Notes: generated by a model not told the origin, from the sequence alone. Shown: positions 15,476 to 23,707, counted from the first letter of the stretch. The stretch: DNA of 29,507 bases from an uncultured Spongiibacteraceae bacterium (GCA_946480345.1 CAMLJR010000015.1:1-29507), one strand, 5' to 3'. A program made the numbers and translations.

Positions 15476-16951
15476 ATGTCAGCCGAACGTTTCAATCTAC
15501 TGAACTTCACCGGCAAGATGAAAATTCTGCATCTGAGCTGGATGGTATTTTTCGTTACGTTCATCGTTTGGTTCAACCATGCGCCGTTGTTGCAGGCAAT
15601 TGGTCATTCGCTGTCTCTCACGCCCCAGCAATTGAAAACACTGCTGACACTGAATGTTGCTATCGCGATTCCCGCCCGCGTCATTATCGGCATGCTGGTC
15701 GATCGCTTCGGCCCACGCTTGATGTACGCGTTGCTGCTCGTAATCTGTTCGATCCCATGTTTTATGTTTGCATTCGCGGACAATTTTGCGCAGGCGGCGT
15801 TAGCGCGTTTTCTGCTGGGTTTCATCGGCGCCGGTTTCGTCATCGGAATTCGCATCGTGTCCGAATGGTTTCCGGCGCACGAATTGGGAACGGCTGAAGG
15901 CGTGTACGGCGGCTGGGGTAATTTCGGTTCGGCGGTTGCGGCCTTTACATTGCCCGCGCTCGCGTTGTGGTTCGGCGGCGACGATGGCTGGCGTTATGCG
16001 ATTGCCAGCACTGGCGTGCTCTGCCTGATTTTTTCGGTGATTTGGTACATGAACGTATCGAATACGCCGAAGGGCTCCACCTATTTCAAACCAAAAAGTC
16101 TCGGCGCGATGGAAGTTACCAGCAAAGGCGATTTCTTTTTGCTGCTCGTGATGAAAGTGCCGATGTACGCAGCGCTGGCATTGCTCGCATGGAATTTGTC
16201 GCCCGCAAAAATCAATTTACTGACGCAGGCCACGGTGAATCTGATCTGGATTGGATTGGTCGCGCTGTATTTTTACGAAGTGTCGCAAGTATGGCGCGTC
16301 AACAAAACCGTTTTCGAAAAACCGGTGCCGCAACTGCATCGCTATAAATTCAAGCAAGTCGCAGTAATGGATGTGTTGTATTTCGCAACCTTCGGTTCGG
16401 AACTCGCGGTGGTATCGATGTTGCCGTTGTATTTCGCCGAAACGTTTCAGCTGACGCCGATCATCGCCGGTTTACTGGCTTCGGCGCACGCCTTTATGAA
16501 TCTCGCATCGCGGCCGGGCGGCGGCGTGCTGTCCGATAAATTCGGCCGCAAGCGTGTGCTGTTGATTCTCACTGCGGGCCTGGCGCTCGGTTATCTGATC
16601 ATGGGTATGGTCGATAGCACCTGGAATGTTTGGATCGCTGTGTTGGTCGCCGTATTGTGCGCGCTGTTTGTACAAGCGGGCGAAGGCGCCGTGTTCGCGG
16701 TAGTGCCATTAATCAAGCGCCGTTTGACAGGTCAGATCGCCGGCATGACGGGCGCTTACGGCAACGTCGGCGCGGTGGTGTACCTGACGATATTATCGTT
16801 CGTCGATTACCACACGTTCTTCTTCGTTATCGCGGGTTCCGCAGTACTCGGATTCATTGTGCTGCTTTTCATGGATGAGCCGGCTGGCCATATCGCTGAA
16901 GTGCGCGAAGACGGCACTGTCGAATTGATCAGCGTTGCACGTGCGCATTAA
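15476..16951 (+). CDS. narK: NarK/NasA-type nitrate/nitrite transporter (MFS)
   Basis: 491-residue inner-membrane major facilitator protein with 12 predicted hydrophobic segments. The nitrate-porter signatures are present in both halves: GAGFVIGIRIVSEWF and GVYGGWGNFG in the first, and GEGAVFAVVPLI followed by GMTGAYGNVG in the second. RVIIGMLVDRFGPR and RPGGGVLSDKFGRKR are the MFS loop motifs. The ATG at 15476 has aagggg 9 nt upstream and lies just past the leader terminator. An open frame reaches back to 15281 but crosses the leader, so it is not coding. In an assimilation locus the likely role is nitrate uptake (NasA-like). Transcription should need sigma-54 and NasT. Confidence 0.92.
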   Translation: MSAERFNLLNFTGKMKILHLSWMVFFVTFIVWFNHAPLLQAIGHSLSLTPQQLKTLLTLNVAIAIPARVIIGMLVDRFGPRLMYALLLVICSIPCFMFAFADNFAQAALARFLLGFIGAGFVIGIRIVSEWFPAHELGTAEGVYGGWGNFGSAVAAFTLPALALWFGGDDGWRYAIASTGVLCLIFSVIWYMNVSNTPKGSTYFKPKSLGAMEVTSKGDFFLLLVMKVPMYAALALLAWNLSPAKINLLTQATVNLIWIGLVALYFYEVSQVWRVNKTVFEKPVPQLHRYKFKQVAVMDVLYFATFGSELAVVSMLPLYFAETFQLTPIIAGLLASAHAFMNLASRPGGGVLSDKFGRKRVLLILTAGLALGYLIMGMVDSTWNVWIAVLVAVLCALFVQAGEGAVFAVVPLIKRRLTGQIAGMTGAYGNVGAVVYLTILSFVDYHTFFFVIAGSAVLGFIVLLFMDEPAGHIAEVREDGTVELISVARAH

Positions 16952-17004
16952 TCTGACGTCGAGAGCGATTCTTGCGCGAATAACGAACGCAGGATGCGTT
17001 TCCA

Positions 17005-17051
17005 GCGGCTTCAGCCGCGAAATCTAGATATATCAGGAGATGTATCTAGAT
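17005..17051 (+). repeat. Two hairpins between narK and the phosphatase/kinase gene
   Basis: First hairpin: gcggct-tc-agccgc (17005-17018), with a very small loop unless the inner pair opens. Second: a 13-bp stem atctagatatatc/gatgtatctagat (one G-U) with loop agga (17022-17051). No T run follows. They sit 54-100 nt after narK and 29 nt before the next start, and could stabilise or process a narK-kinase transcript. Confidence 0.55.
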
Positions 17052-17079
17052 GGCAGATTAATAATCCACGGAGATGGCA

Positions 17080-18858
17080 ATGACTGGTGCCGCTGTGCAT
17101 GCGGAAATTGCCGCGCTGCTGCCGAGCAGCGCGGATAAAAAACTGGAAATTGCGTTTGGCGGATATTCGAGCGCGGGCGTAAAGCCGGTCAACGAAGACG
17201 CGTTTGCGGTGTACGCACCGAAAGGCAATGCCGTTCAATTAAAAGGTATTGCCGCGTGCATTGCCGATGGTGCGAGTTGCAGCGAGCAGGCGCAGCTCGC
17301 CAGCGAAACTGCCGTCACGCATTTCCTTTCCGATTACTACAGCACGCCCGACACCTGGCCGGTGAAAACGGCCGGTGCGCGCGTGTTGTCCGCGCTCAAT
17401 AGCTGGTTGTATCACCACGGCAAACAAAGCGTTCTGCCGCACAACGGTCTTGTGACCACGTTCAGCGGTGTCATTGTCAAATCGACCAGCGCGCATATTT
17501 TTCATGCGGGCGATAGCCGAATTTCGCTGTATCGCGACGGCAAATTGATCGCGCTGACGCGCGATCATTCGCATTATCAACGCGACGGAGCTGTGTTTCT
17601 GACGCGCGCGTTGGGAATGGACAGTCATCTCGAAGTCGATTACAGCATTGAGGAAATTGCGCATGGCGATGTATTGCTGCTATCCACCGATGGCGTGCAC
17701 GGCGTTTTAACGAATGCGGAACTAGCCGCGCATCTTGCCGCGCCGCTCGATAATGTCGAACAGCGTGCGCAGCAGATCGTCGAGGACGCGCTGCGCAAAG
17801 GCAGCGACGACAATGTCAGTTGTCTGATCCTGCGCATCGATAACCTGCCGCTCGCCGATATCGATGAAGTTCATCGTCAGTTGACCCAGCTGGCGATTCC
17901 GCCGGTACTCGAACCGGGGCATCGTATCGATGGTTTGCTGGTGCAGCGCGTATTGCACAACGGCACGCGCAGTCATTTATATCTGGTGCAGGAAGAAAAC
18001 ACCGGCAATCACTTTGTGCTCAAAGCGCCATCGTCCAATTTCGCCGACGATCCGCAATATCTCGAAGGTTTTATTCGCGAACAGTGGGTCGCGAGTCGCG
18101 TGCAGCATCAGGGCGTGATGAAAATATTTCCGCGCCCTGAGCACAGTCCGTTTTTATATTTGCTGTGCGAATACATCGATGGTCAAACGTTGCGGCAGTG
18201 GCTGTTCGATAATCCGAAACCGTCGCTCGAAAGTGTGCGCAACATTGTGCGCGATGTTATTGCTGCCTTGCGTGTATTGCAGCGTATGCATATGACGCAT
18301 CGCGATCTGAAGCCAGAAAACATCATGTTGACTGCCGATGGGCATATCAAATTAATCGACTTCGGCACGGTGCATATCGGCGGCTTCGATGAAATGGCAT
18401 CGCCGATCGAGCAGGATATGCCGGTCGGTTCGGTCGATTACATCGCGCCCGAATATCTGCTTGGAGAAAGCGGCGCGTTCACGTCGGATATTTTTTCGCT
18501 CGGCGTCATCGTTTATGAAATGGTGACCGGTGCATTGCCATACAAATTATCGGCGGGTCGTCAGCGCAATCTGCGTAATTTACGCGAGTACCGTTATATC
18601 TCCGCGCGCGAGCGCCGCAAGGATATTCCCCTGTGGCTCGATCTCGCGTTGAAAAAGGCGACTCAGCCCGATGCGCGCCTGCGCTATCAGGCGCTCTCCG
18701 AATTTCTGCAGGACCTATGCGTACCGAATCAGGATATGGTGCGTAGCCATGAGCGCGCGCCGCTGATGCAACGTAATCCCATCCGATTCTGGCAGGGCGC
18801 GACGCTGGTGCTGCTCATCATCGTCATTGCCCAGTGTGCGCAGCTCGTTAATCGCTGA
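17080..18858 (+). CDS. Bifunctional PP2C phosphatase / Ser-Thr protein kinase with C-terminal membrane anchor
   Basis: 592 residues. The N-terminal PP2C domain (about 18-250) shows NEDAF, ADGASCSE, HAGDSRISLYRDG, LTRDHS, STDGVHG and SDDNVSCLIL, with the metal-binding aspartates intact. The Hanks-type kinase (about 265-540) shows the Lys strand HFVLKAP, HRDLKPENIM (about 406), DFGTVH (about 427), the APE-like YIAPEYLLG and DIFSLGVIVYEMVTG; its Gly-rich loop is degenerate. A single C-terminal hydrophobic segment (about 565-585) anchors it in the membrane. Similar fusions occur in the nitrate assimilation clusters of Pseudomonas and Marinobacter relatives; their target is not established. Start: ATG at 17080 lies 6 nt from ggag, while the ATG at 17074 touches it. 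Confidence 0.9.
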   Translation: MTGAAVHAEIAALLPSSADKKLEIAFGGYSSAGVKPVNEDAFAVYAPKGNAVQLKGIAACIADGASCSEQAQLASETAVTHFLSDYYSTPDTWPVKTAGARVLSALNSWLYHHGKQSVLPHNGLVTTFSGVIVKSTSAHIFHAGDSRISLYRDGKLIALTRDHSHYQRDGAVFLTRALGMDSHLEVDYSIEEIAHGDVLLLSTDGVHGVLTNAELAAHLAAPLDNVEQRAQQIVEDALRKGSDDNVSCLILRIDNLPLADIDEVHRQLTQLAIPPVLEPGHRIDGLLVQRVLHNGTRSHLYLVQEENTGNHFVLKAPSSNFADDPQYLEGFIREQWVASRVQHQGVMKIFPRPEHSPFLYLLCEYIDGQTLRQWLFDNPKPSLESVRNIVRDVIAALRVLQRMHMTHRDLKPENIMLTADGHIKLIDFGTVHIGGFDEMASPIEQDMPVGSVDYIAPEYLLGESGAFTSDIFSLGVIVYEMVTGALPYKLSAGRQRNLRNLREYRYISARERRKDIPLWLDLALKKATQPDARLRYQALSEFLQDLCVPNQDMVRSHERAPLMQRNPIRFWQGATLVLLIIVIAQCAQLVNR

Positions 18859-18907
18859 CCGACGCAACAGCGCCTTTTCCATCGCAAATTATTTCGAGTG
18901 AAAATCT

Positions 18908-18937
18908 ATGCCAACGGCGGTAGCATTCGGTTGGCAT
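18908..18937. repeat. Inverted repeat upstream of the TIGR02647 gene
   Basis: Perfect 8-bp arms atgccaac/gttggcat separated by 14 bp, 36 bp before the next gene. The layout fits an operator or a weak RNA hairpin; no T run follows. Confidence 0.4.
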
Positions 18938-18972
18938 TCCCGCGTTAAAAATAATTATTCAGGAGTCGATAA

Positions 18973-19209
18973 ATGATTTTCACTCCCACCCTGATCGAAG
19001 AGCTCGAAATTCTCAGCCATTACGATGTATCCACCACGTTCGCCGGCATCAAGGTCCATCACACGGCAGATGCAGCGACGATCGCGGCCACCGAAAGATT
19101 ATTCAACAAGGGACTCGTGACCCAGATCGATGGTGGCTACCTGACGCCGCTCGGTATGGAAGCAGCCGAGCATCTGCAAAACATGCTGACCATCGTTAAG
19201 AGCGCATAA
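18973..19209 (+). CDS. TIGR02647 family small protein
   Basis: 78-residue soluble protein. The arrangement FTPTLIEELEILSHYDVSTTFAGIKVHH..AATERLFNKGLVTQIDGGYLTPLGMEAAEHLQ matches the short family TIGR02647, known from Pseudomonas-like gammaproteobacteria and of unknown function. Its ERLFNKGLVTQ-DGGYLTPLG segment resembles a winged-helix half, so nucleic-acid binding is possible but unproven. An ideal caggag site precedes the ATG. It lies downstream of the kinase gene after a 114-bp gap. Confidence 0.8.
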   Translation: MIFTPTLIEELEILSHYDVSTTFAGIKVHHTADAATIAATERLFNKGLVTQIDGGYLTPLGMEAAEHLQNMLTIVKSA

Positions 19210-19216
19210 CCGCTCG

Positions 19217-19261
19217 GTGCACAGCGACATCTAGTGCATAGCGACATCCAGTGCATAGCGA
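19217..19261. repeat. 17-bp tandem repeat upstream of corA
   Basis: Units start at 19217, 19234 and 19251: gtgcacagcgacatcta, gtgcatagcgacatcca, and a shorter gtgcatagcga. The exact 17-bp period suggests recent slippage duplication. The unit contains GTG codons in frame with corA, so the array could shift the corA start or leader. Confidence 0.8.
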
Positions 19262-19275
19262 GGCTGCGACAAAAT

Positions 19276-20277
19276 ATGACCGATGACGAAACCATTTCCG
19301 CTGGACCGACGATGATCGTCAATAGCGTTGCTTATCGCGACGGTAAGCGGCTAGCGCCGATGACGATCGAAGATATCAGCGAGGTGGTGGTACAGCCGAA
19401 TACGTTCGTTTGGGTCGGATTGCATGAGGCCGATCCATCGCTGCTGCTAAAAATTCAGGAAGAATTCGATCTCCACGAACTCGCGATCGAAGATGCATTG
19501 AAGGCGCATCAGCGACCGAAGCTCGAAACGTACGGCGATACGTTATTCATTGTCGTTAAAACCGCGCAAATGCTCGATGACAAAGTGGTATACGGCGAGA
19601 CGCACTTTTTTGTCGGTAAGAATTTTCTGGTGTCAGTGCGTCATGGTTGTTCGCAAGGTTACTCGCATGTACGCGCACGCAGTGAACAGCTGCCGCAGAA
19701 GCTGGGGAAAGGGCCGGCATATGCGTTATATGCGTTGCTGGATTTCATCGTCGACAATTATCAGCCGGTGCTGACGCATTTCGAACAGCAATTCGATGCG
19801 CTTGAGGCCGATATTTTTAAAGGCCAATTCAATGAATCGGCGATCGAGCGACTGTACGATTTGAAAATCCAGTTGCTCGAACTGCGCAACGCAATCGCGC
19901 CGATCGAAGATATCTGCATGCAGCTGACACGCCTGCACACCGATATCGTGATGAAAGAAATGCACGTGTATTTTCGCGATGTACACGATCATGTCGCACG
20001 TGTGATCGGTACTGTCGATGAGTTGCGCGAAATGCTGACCAGTGCGATGCAGGTGAATCTCGCGCTCGTCAGCGTCAAACAGAACGAAGTGGTGAAGCGG
20101 CTGGCCGGCTGGGGTGCCGTGCTCGCGGTGCCCACGGTCATTTTCAGCCTGTACGGCATGAACTTCCGCGTGATGCCCGAGCTGCAGTGGCACTTCGGAT
20201 ATCCCATCATCGTCGCCGGCACTGCTATCGCCTGCTCGATGCTCTACCGAAAGTTGAAGCAATCCGGCTGGCTCTGA
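19276..20277 (+). CDS. corA: CorA-family magnesium transporter
   Basis: Pentameric divalent-cation channel of the inner membrane. From the ATG at 19276 it has 333 residues. A large cytoplasmic alpha/beta and long-helix domain (VVVQPNTFVWVGLHEAD, EFDLHELAIEDALKAHQRPK) precedes two C-terminal membrane segments. The hallmark YGMNF sits at the end of TM1 (about residue 293), and a short loop and TM2 ending in basic residues follow. The start is unsure: the ATG at 19312 (MIVNSVAYRDG) fits many relatives best, and the GTG at 19234 lies in the tandem repeat. No specific regulatory RNA for Mg is recognised. Confidence 0.9.
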   Translation: MTDDETISAGPTMIVNSVAYRDGKRLAPMTIEDISEVVVQPNTFVWVGLHEADPSLLLKIQEEFDLHELAIEDALKAHQRPKLETYGDTLFIVVKTAQMLDDKVVYGETHFFVGKNFLVSVRHGCSQGYSHVRARSEQLPQKLGKGPAYALYALLDFIVDNYQPVLTHFEQQFDALEADIFKGQFNESAIERLYDLKIQLLELRNAIAPIEDICMQLTRLHTDIVMKEMHVYFRDVHDHVARVIGTVDELREMLTSAMQVNLALVSVKQNEVVKRLAGWGAVLAVPTVIFSLYGMNFRVMPELQWHFGYPIIVAGTAIACSMLYRKLKQSGWL

Positions 20278-20389
20278 GGTGCGTTGCTTGCAAGCCAATG
20301 GGCGGATGTTGTTCGCCGTCCATCGTCGCTGATCATTCGCTAGTCCATGCGGAGTAATACCGCTGTCGAAAGAATCGGCTAGCATTAGC

Positions 20390-20402
20390 GCCGGTTTCCG
20401 GC
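20390..20402 (+). repeat. Small GC hairpin before kup
   Basis: Perfect gccgg-ttt-ccggc stem-loop ending 14 nt before the kup ATG, next to the gtgga ribosome site. It could modulate translation; no other support. Confidence 0.3.
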
Positions 20403-20416
20403 AGTGGAATTTCCTG

Positions 20417-22294
20417 ATGACAACAACCGCGACCCCCGCGCGCTCTTCTACTTCGACGTTAACCCTCGCCGCCCTTGGCGTCGTTTACGGCGATATCGGC
20501 ACTAGCCCCCTCTATACGATCAAGGAAGTCTTCGGCGGTTCGCACCATCCAGTGCCGATCAACGAGGTCAATGTGCTTGGCATGTTGTCGCTGGTGCTGT
20601 GGTCGTTGATCGTGGTCGTGTCATTGAAGTACGTGCTATTCGTGCTGCGGGCCGACAACAAGGGCGAGGGCGGCATCATGGCGCTGATGGCGCTGGTGTT
20701 GCGCAGTGTCGGCGGCTCTCCCCGCTCGGGCTGGTTGATGTTGCTCGGCCTGGTTGGCGCGGCATTGTTTTACGGCGACAGCGTGATTACGCCAGCCATT
20801 TCGGTGTTGTCGGCTATCGAGGGCATCGAGGTCGCGACACCTGCGTTCAAGCCCTACGTTTTGCCGCTGACGGTGACCGTATTAATGGTGTTGTTCGCCG
20901 TGCAGCGTTTCGGTACGGCGAAAGTCGGGCGCCTGTTCGGGCCGGTCATGCTGCTGTGGTTCACCACGCTCGGCGTACTCGGCGCCATCAATATCGCCAA
21001 ATCGCCGGAAGTGCTGGCGGCGCTCAACCCCTGGTATGCGGTGAGCTTTTTTATCGATCACACCGCAATGGCATTTCTTGCGCTCGGCGCCGCAGTGCTC
21101 GCGCTGACCGGTGCTGAAGCGCTGTATGCCGACATGGGGCATTTCGGCCGCAAGCCCGTTCAGTACGCATGGTTCGGGTTGGTATTGCCGGGGCTGGTGC
21201 TGAATTATTTCGGGCAGGGCGCGTTGCTGCTGCACGATGCGACGGCAGTGAGCAATCCGTTCTATCTGCTGGTGCCCGAGTGGGGGCTGTATCCGATGGT
21301 GGCGCTTGCGACGATGGCAACGGTGATTGCCTCGCAGGCAGTTATTTCCGGTGCGTTTTCGATCACCCGTCAGGCAGTTCAGTTAGGTTATGCGCCGCGT
21401 ATGTTGGTGCAACACACATCGAGCGCCGAGCAGGGGCAGATTTATCTGCCGGGTATCAACTGGGCACTGTTCATCGCGGTGATCGCATTGGTACTGGGGT
21501 TCCAATCGTCCAGCGCGCTGGCTGCCGCTTACGGCATCGCGGTGACCGGCACGATGGTGATCACCTCGATGCTCGCCTTTGTTGTTGTGCGCCGGCTGTG
21601 GCGCTGGAATTTACCGTTGAGCCTTACCGTGCTCGGTATTTTCTTGATTGTCGATGCGGCGTATTTCGCATCCAACATTCTCAAGGTAAAAGATGGCGGC
21701 TGGTTCCCGCTGGTACTCGGCGCGTTCATCTTCGGCGTGATGACGACGTGGAAACGCGGTCGTGCGCTGTTGAACAAGCGGCTTTTGGAAGCAGCGATGC
21801 CGCTCGATCTGTTTGTACAAAGCGCGGGTGATGTCACCAAGGTGCCTGGCACCGCCATTTTTCTTACCGGTCAGCCGAACAAAGTGCCGCACGCATTGCT
21901 GCACAGCCTTAAACATTACAAATGCCTGCATGAGCGCGTTGTGATTTTGCACGTCGATATTCGCGACGAGCCTTACGTGCCGATTGCCGAGCGCGCTGAA
22001 GTGCAACAGCTCAACGATCAATTTTTTACCGCGAGTCTGCACTTCGGGTTCATGGACGAAGTCGATGTGCCCGAAGCGCTGAAATGTTGCGGCCCCGCCG
22101 GCATCGAATTCGATTTAATGGACACATCGTTCTTCCTCGGCCGCGAAACGTTGATTCCGAAATTGAAATCGGAAATGGTGTTCTGGCGCGAGAAATTATT
22201 TATCACGATGTATCGCAACGCCGGCAGTGCAGCGAGTTACTTCTGCATTCCGCCCAACCGTATTGTCGAGCTCGGTGCGCAAGTGGTGCTTTGA
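20417..22294 (+). CDS. kup: Kup low-affinity potassium transporter
   Basis: 625-residue K+/H+ symporter of the KUP/HAK family. Seen: the family start LAALGVVYGDIGTSPLYTIKEVFGG, FVLRADNKGEGGIMALMAL, FYGDSVITPAISVLSAIEG, GAEALYADMGHFG and SGAFSITRQAVQLGY, followed by the soluble C-terminal domain from about residue 460. About 12 hydrophobic segments occupy the first 440 residues. Length and motifs are complete. It follows corA by 139 bp in the same direction, so Mg and K uptake genes sit together in the middle of the nitrate locus. Confidence 0.96.
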   Translation: MTTTATPARSSTSTLTLAALGVVYGDIGTSPLYTIKEVFGGSHHPVPINEVNVLGMLSLVLWSLIVVVSLKYVLFVLRADNKGEGGIMALMALVLRSVGGSPRSGWLMLLGLVGAALFYGDSVITPAISVLSAIEGIEVATPAFKPYVLPLTVTVLMVLFAVQRFGTAKVGRLFGPVMLLWFTTLGVLGAINIAKSPEVLAALNPWYAVSFFIDHTAMAFLALGAAVLALTGAEALYADMGHFGRKPVQYAWFGLVLPGLVLNYFGQGALLLHDATAVSNPFYLLVPEWGLYPMVALATMATVIASQAVISGAFSITRQAVQLGYAPRMLVQHTSSAEQGQIYLPGINWALFIAVIALVLGFQSSSALAAAYGIAVTGTMVITSMLAFVVVRRLWRWNLPLSLTVLGIFLIVDAAYFASNILKVKDGGWFPLVLGAFIFGVMTTWKRGRALLNKRLLEAAMPLDLFVQSAGDVTKVPGTAIFLTGQPNKVPHALLHSLKHYKCLHERVVILHVDIRDEPYVPIAERAEVQQLNDQFFTASLHFGFMDEVDVPEALKCCGPAGIEFDLMDTSFFLGRETLIPKLKSEMVFWREKLFITMYRNAGSAASYFCIPPNRIVELGAQVVL

Positions 22295-22357
22295 TTAATC
22301 GTCGATTTTTAATGGGCGAGATTACAGCTTGTTAATTTGCCCACTGACACCGAATTG

Positions 22358-22398
22358 ACGACGATGGCTCCGCTATCACATTGCGGAGCCATCGTCGT
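22358..22398. repeat. Perfect 16-bp inverted repeat over the dehydrogenase start
   Basis: Arms 22358-22373 and 22383-22398 are exact reverse complements (acgacgatggctccgc) around a 9-nt loop, tatcacatt. The right arm contains the ggag ribosome site and the first two bases of the GTG start of the dehydrogenase. As RNA it would be a very stable hairpin hiding the start. There is no T run, so it is not a classic kup terminator. Confidence 0.85.
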
Positions 22399-23260
22399 GA
22401 ACAACACCAGCAATAGCCTGCTCGGTAAAACCGCTCTCGTTACAGGGGCCACCAACGGCATTGGTAAAGCCGCTGCAATCGCTCTCGCTGAAATGGGCGC
22501 AGAGGTTGTTCTAATCGCACGCAATCGGGCGCTCGCGCAACAAACCGCCGATGAAATCAAACGCGATACCGCCAATCACAAAATCGATTTTCTTATTGCC
22601 GATTTATCATCGCAGGCTGACGTGCGTCGTGTCGCCGACGAGTTTCTCGCCAGCGGACGACCGCTGCATATCTTGCTGAACAATGCCGGCGCGTTATTCA
22701 CTCAGCGTCAGCTGTCTGCCGATGGTATCGAAATGACTTTTGCATTGAATCATCTCGGCTATTTTCTACTGACTGATTTGCTGCTCGATCTCATCAAGCA
22801 AAGCGCTCCCGCTCGCATAGTGAACGTCGCTTCGCGTGCGCATGAAGATGCACGCGGCGGCATCAATTTCGATGATTTGCAGTTCGCGCAAAAATATTCG
22901 CCATTTGCCAGCTATAGCCAATCCAAACTCGCGAATATTTTATTCACACGCGAACTGGCCGCCAGGTTGGCAGGGACACAGGTCGCCGTGAACTGTCTGC
23001 ATCCCGGTTTCGTTGCAACGCGTTTCGGTCATGGCAGCAAAATGATGGGTCTGATCATGTCGTTGCTGCGGCCCTTTCAGCGCTCGATCGACAAAGGCGC
23101 GCGTACTTCCATTTATCTGTGTTCATCGCCCGAGGTTGAAAATATCAGCGGCGAATATTTTGCCGATAGCAAAATCACTCAGCTCAGCCCATTTGCAAAA
23201 GACAGCGCTACAGCGAAGCGGTTGTGGGAAGCGAGTGAGCGGATGACGCAGGCGCGATAA
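22397..23260 (+). CDS. Short-chain dehydrogenase/reductase, retinol-dehydrogenase-like
   Basis: 287 residues from a GTG at 22397. Rossmann motif TGATNGIG (about 17-24), NNAGALF, and catalytic Ser (VNVASRAHED) and YSQSK (Tyr/Lys). The long LNHLGYFLLTDLL and INFDDLQF segments are typical of the retinol dehydrogenase/WWOX-like branch; the actual substrate is unknown. The GTG has ggag 8 nt upstream, but that site is buried in the 16-bp inverted repeat. An in-frame ATG at 22364 or TTG at 22337 would start translation inside or before the hairpin, giving a non-homologous N-terminus. It stands between kup and the nrtA leader. Confidence 0.85.
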   Translation: MNNTSNSLLGKTALVTGATNGIGKAAAIALAEMGAEVVLIARNRALAQQTADEIKRDTANHKIDFLIADLSSQADVRRVADEFLASGRPLHILLNNAGALFTQRQLSADGIEMTFALNHLGYFLLTDLLLDLIKQSAPARIVNVASRAHEDARGGINFDDLQFAQKYSPFASYSQSKLANILFTRELAARLAGTQVAVNCLHPGFVATRFGHGSKMMGLIMSLLRPFQRSIDKGARTSIYLCSSPEVENISGEYFADSKITQLSPFAKDSATAKRLWEASERMTQAR

Positions 23261-23346
23261 ACCGGCTCTCTCAAAGGCATGATTGTTGTGGCCCGATAAA
23301 TACGATCAAAAATCTCCATCGGTTAAACCCGCTGAATATTGATAAG

Positions 23347-23365
23347 GCTGCGCAGCTCGCGCAGC
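23347..23365 (+). repeat. GC-rich hairpin after the dehydrogenase gene
   Basis: Perfect 7-bp stem gctgcgc/gcgcagc with loop agctc, about 87 nt past the stop; no T run follows. Confidence 0.35.
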
Positions 23366-23394
23366 GCATCCATCGCTTCCCACGAAGTCTGCTG

Positions 23395-23411
23395 TGCGCT
23401 TTATCGGCGCA
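23395..23411 (+). promoter_or_regulatory. Candidate NtrC-like enhancer upstream of nrtA
   Basis: tgcgctttatcggcgca is a perfect palindrome in its arms (TGCGC-N7-GCGCA) with the exact 5-7-5 layout of the NtrC consensus, differing at A4/T14. It is centred about 151 bp upstream of the predicted sigma-54 start. Confidence 0.45.
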
Positions 23412-23427
23412 AAAAAATGCATCGATA

Positions 23428-23476
23428 AAATTCACGCACACTCGCAGGGCGTGCGTGAATTTGCCCCTTTTTTATA
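23428..23476 (+). terminator. Probable terminator ahead of the nrtA promoter
   Basis: A 12-bp stem aaattcacgcac/gtgcgtgaattt (arms at 23428-23439 and 23451-23462) with an 11-nt loop is followed by gcccc and a run of six T. The T tract starts a few bases past the stem, so efficiency is uncertain; it probably ends dehydrogenase transcription. Confidence 0.5.
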
Positions 23477-23528
23477 AAAAATATCTGGCCCCAATTTATC
23501 GTGATGATTAATCACGCAAAAAATTTAT

Positions 23529-23544
23529 TGGCATAACGCTTGTA
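23529..23544 (+). promoter_or_regulatory. Sigma-54-like promoter of the nrtA leader
   Basis: tggcataacgcttgta has GG and G(T) 10 bp apart; TGGCA and TTGTA are close to TGGCAC/TTGCA, the -12 C being T. It begins in the same TATTGGCA octamer as the narK and nirB leaders. The predicted start near 23554 is 12 nt before leader hairpin P1. Confidence 0.55.
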
Positions 23545-23565
23545 AGCATGAAGATGTAATAACAG

Positions 23566-23616
23566 GTTTTGCCAATGGCGGCGAAACAGCGATTCCAAGA
23601 TTGAGCAAAGGCGCTC
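23566..23616 (+). promoter_or_regulatory. NasT-responsive two-hairpin ANTAR leader of nrtABC
   Basis: P1 is an 8-bp stem gttttgcc/ggcgaaac (one G-U) with hexaloop aatggc (23566-23587). P2 is gagc-aaaggc-gctc (23603-23616), extended by a T-A pair. Both loops carry A1 and G4, the full ANTAR target signature, and the hairpins are 15 nt apart. P2 is base-for-base the same as in the narK and nirB leaders. Confidence 0.92.
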
Positions 23617-23668
23617 ATGACCGACTGACTGCATATGCACGTTGATTGGTTGTGAACGCCTTTTTTTT
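23607..23668 (+). terminator. Conditional terminator in the nrtA leader
   Basis: aaaggcg from the P2 loop and right arm pairs perfectly with cgccttt (23657-23663), followed by a run of eight T (23661-23668). The stem base is mutually exclusive with P2. It ends 39 nt before the nrtA ATG. Confidence 0.85.
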
Positions 23669-23707
23669 CGCCTGTAGGTTTGTTTCGAAAAACGGGGTTC
23701 ACCGACG

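Noticed and set aside
17035..17061. Mini-ORF (Met-Ala-Asp-stop at 17050) after the agga loop before the kinase gene
   Set aside because: Three codons with a Shine-Dalgarno-like loop can arise by chance; no attenuation structure depends on it.
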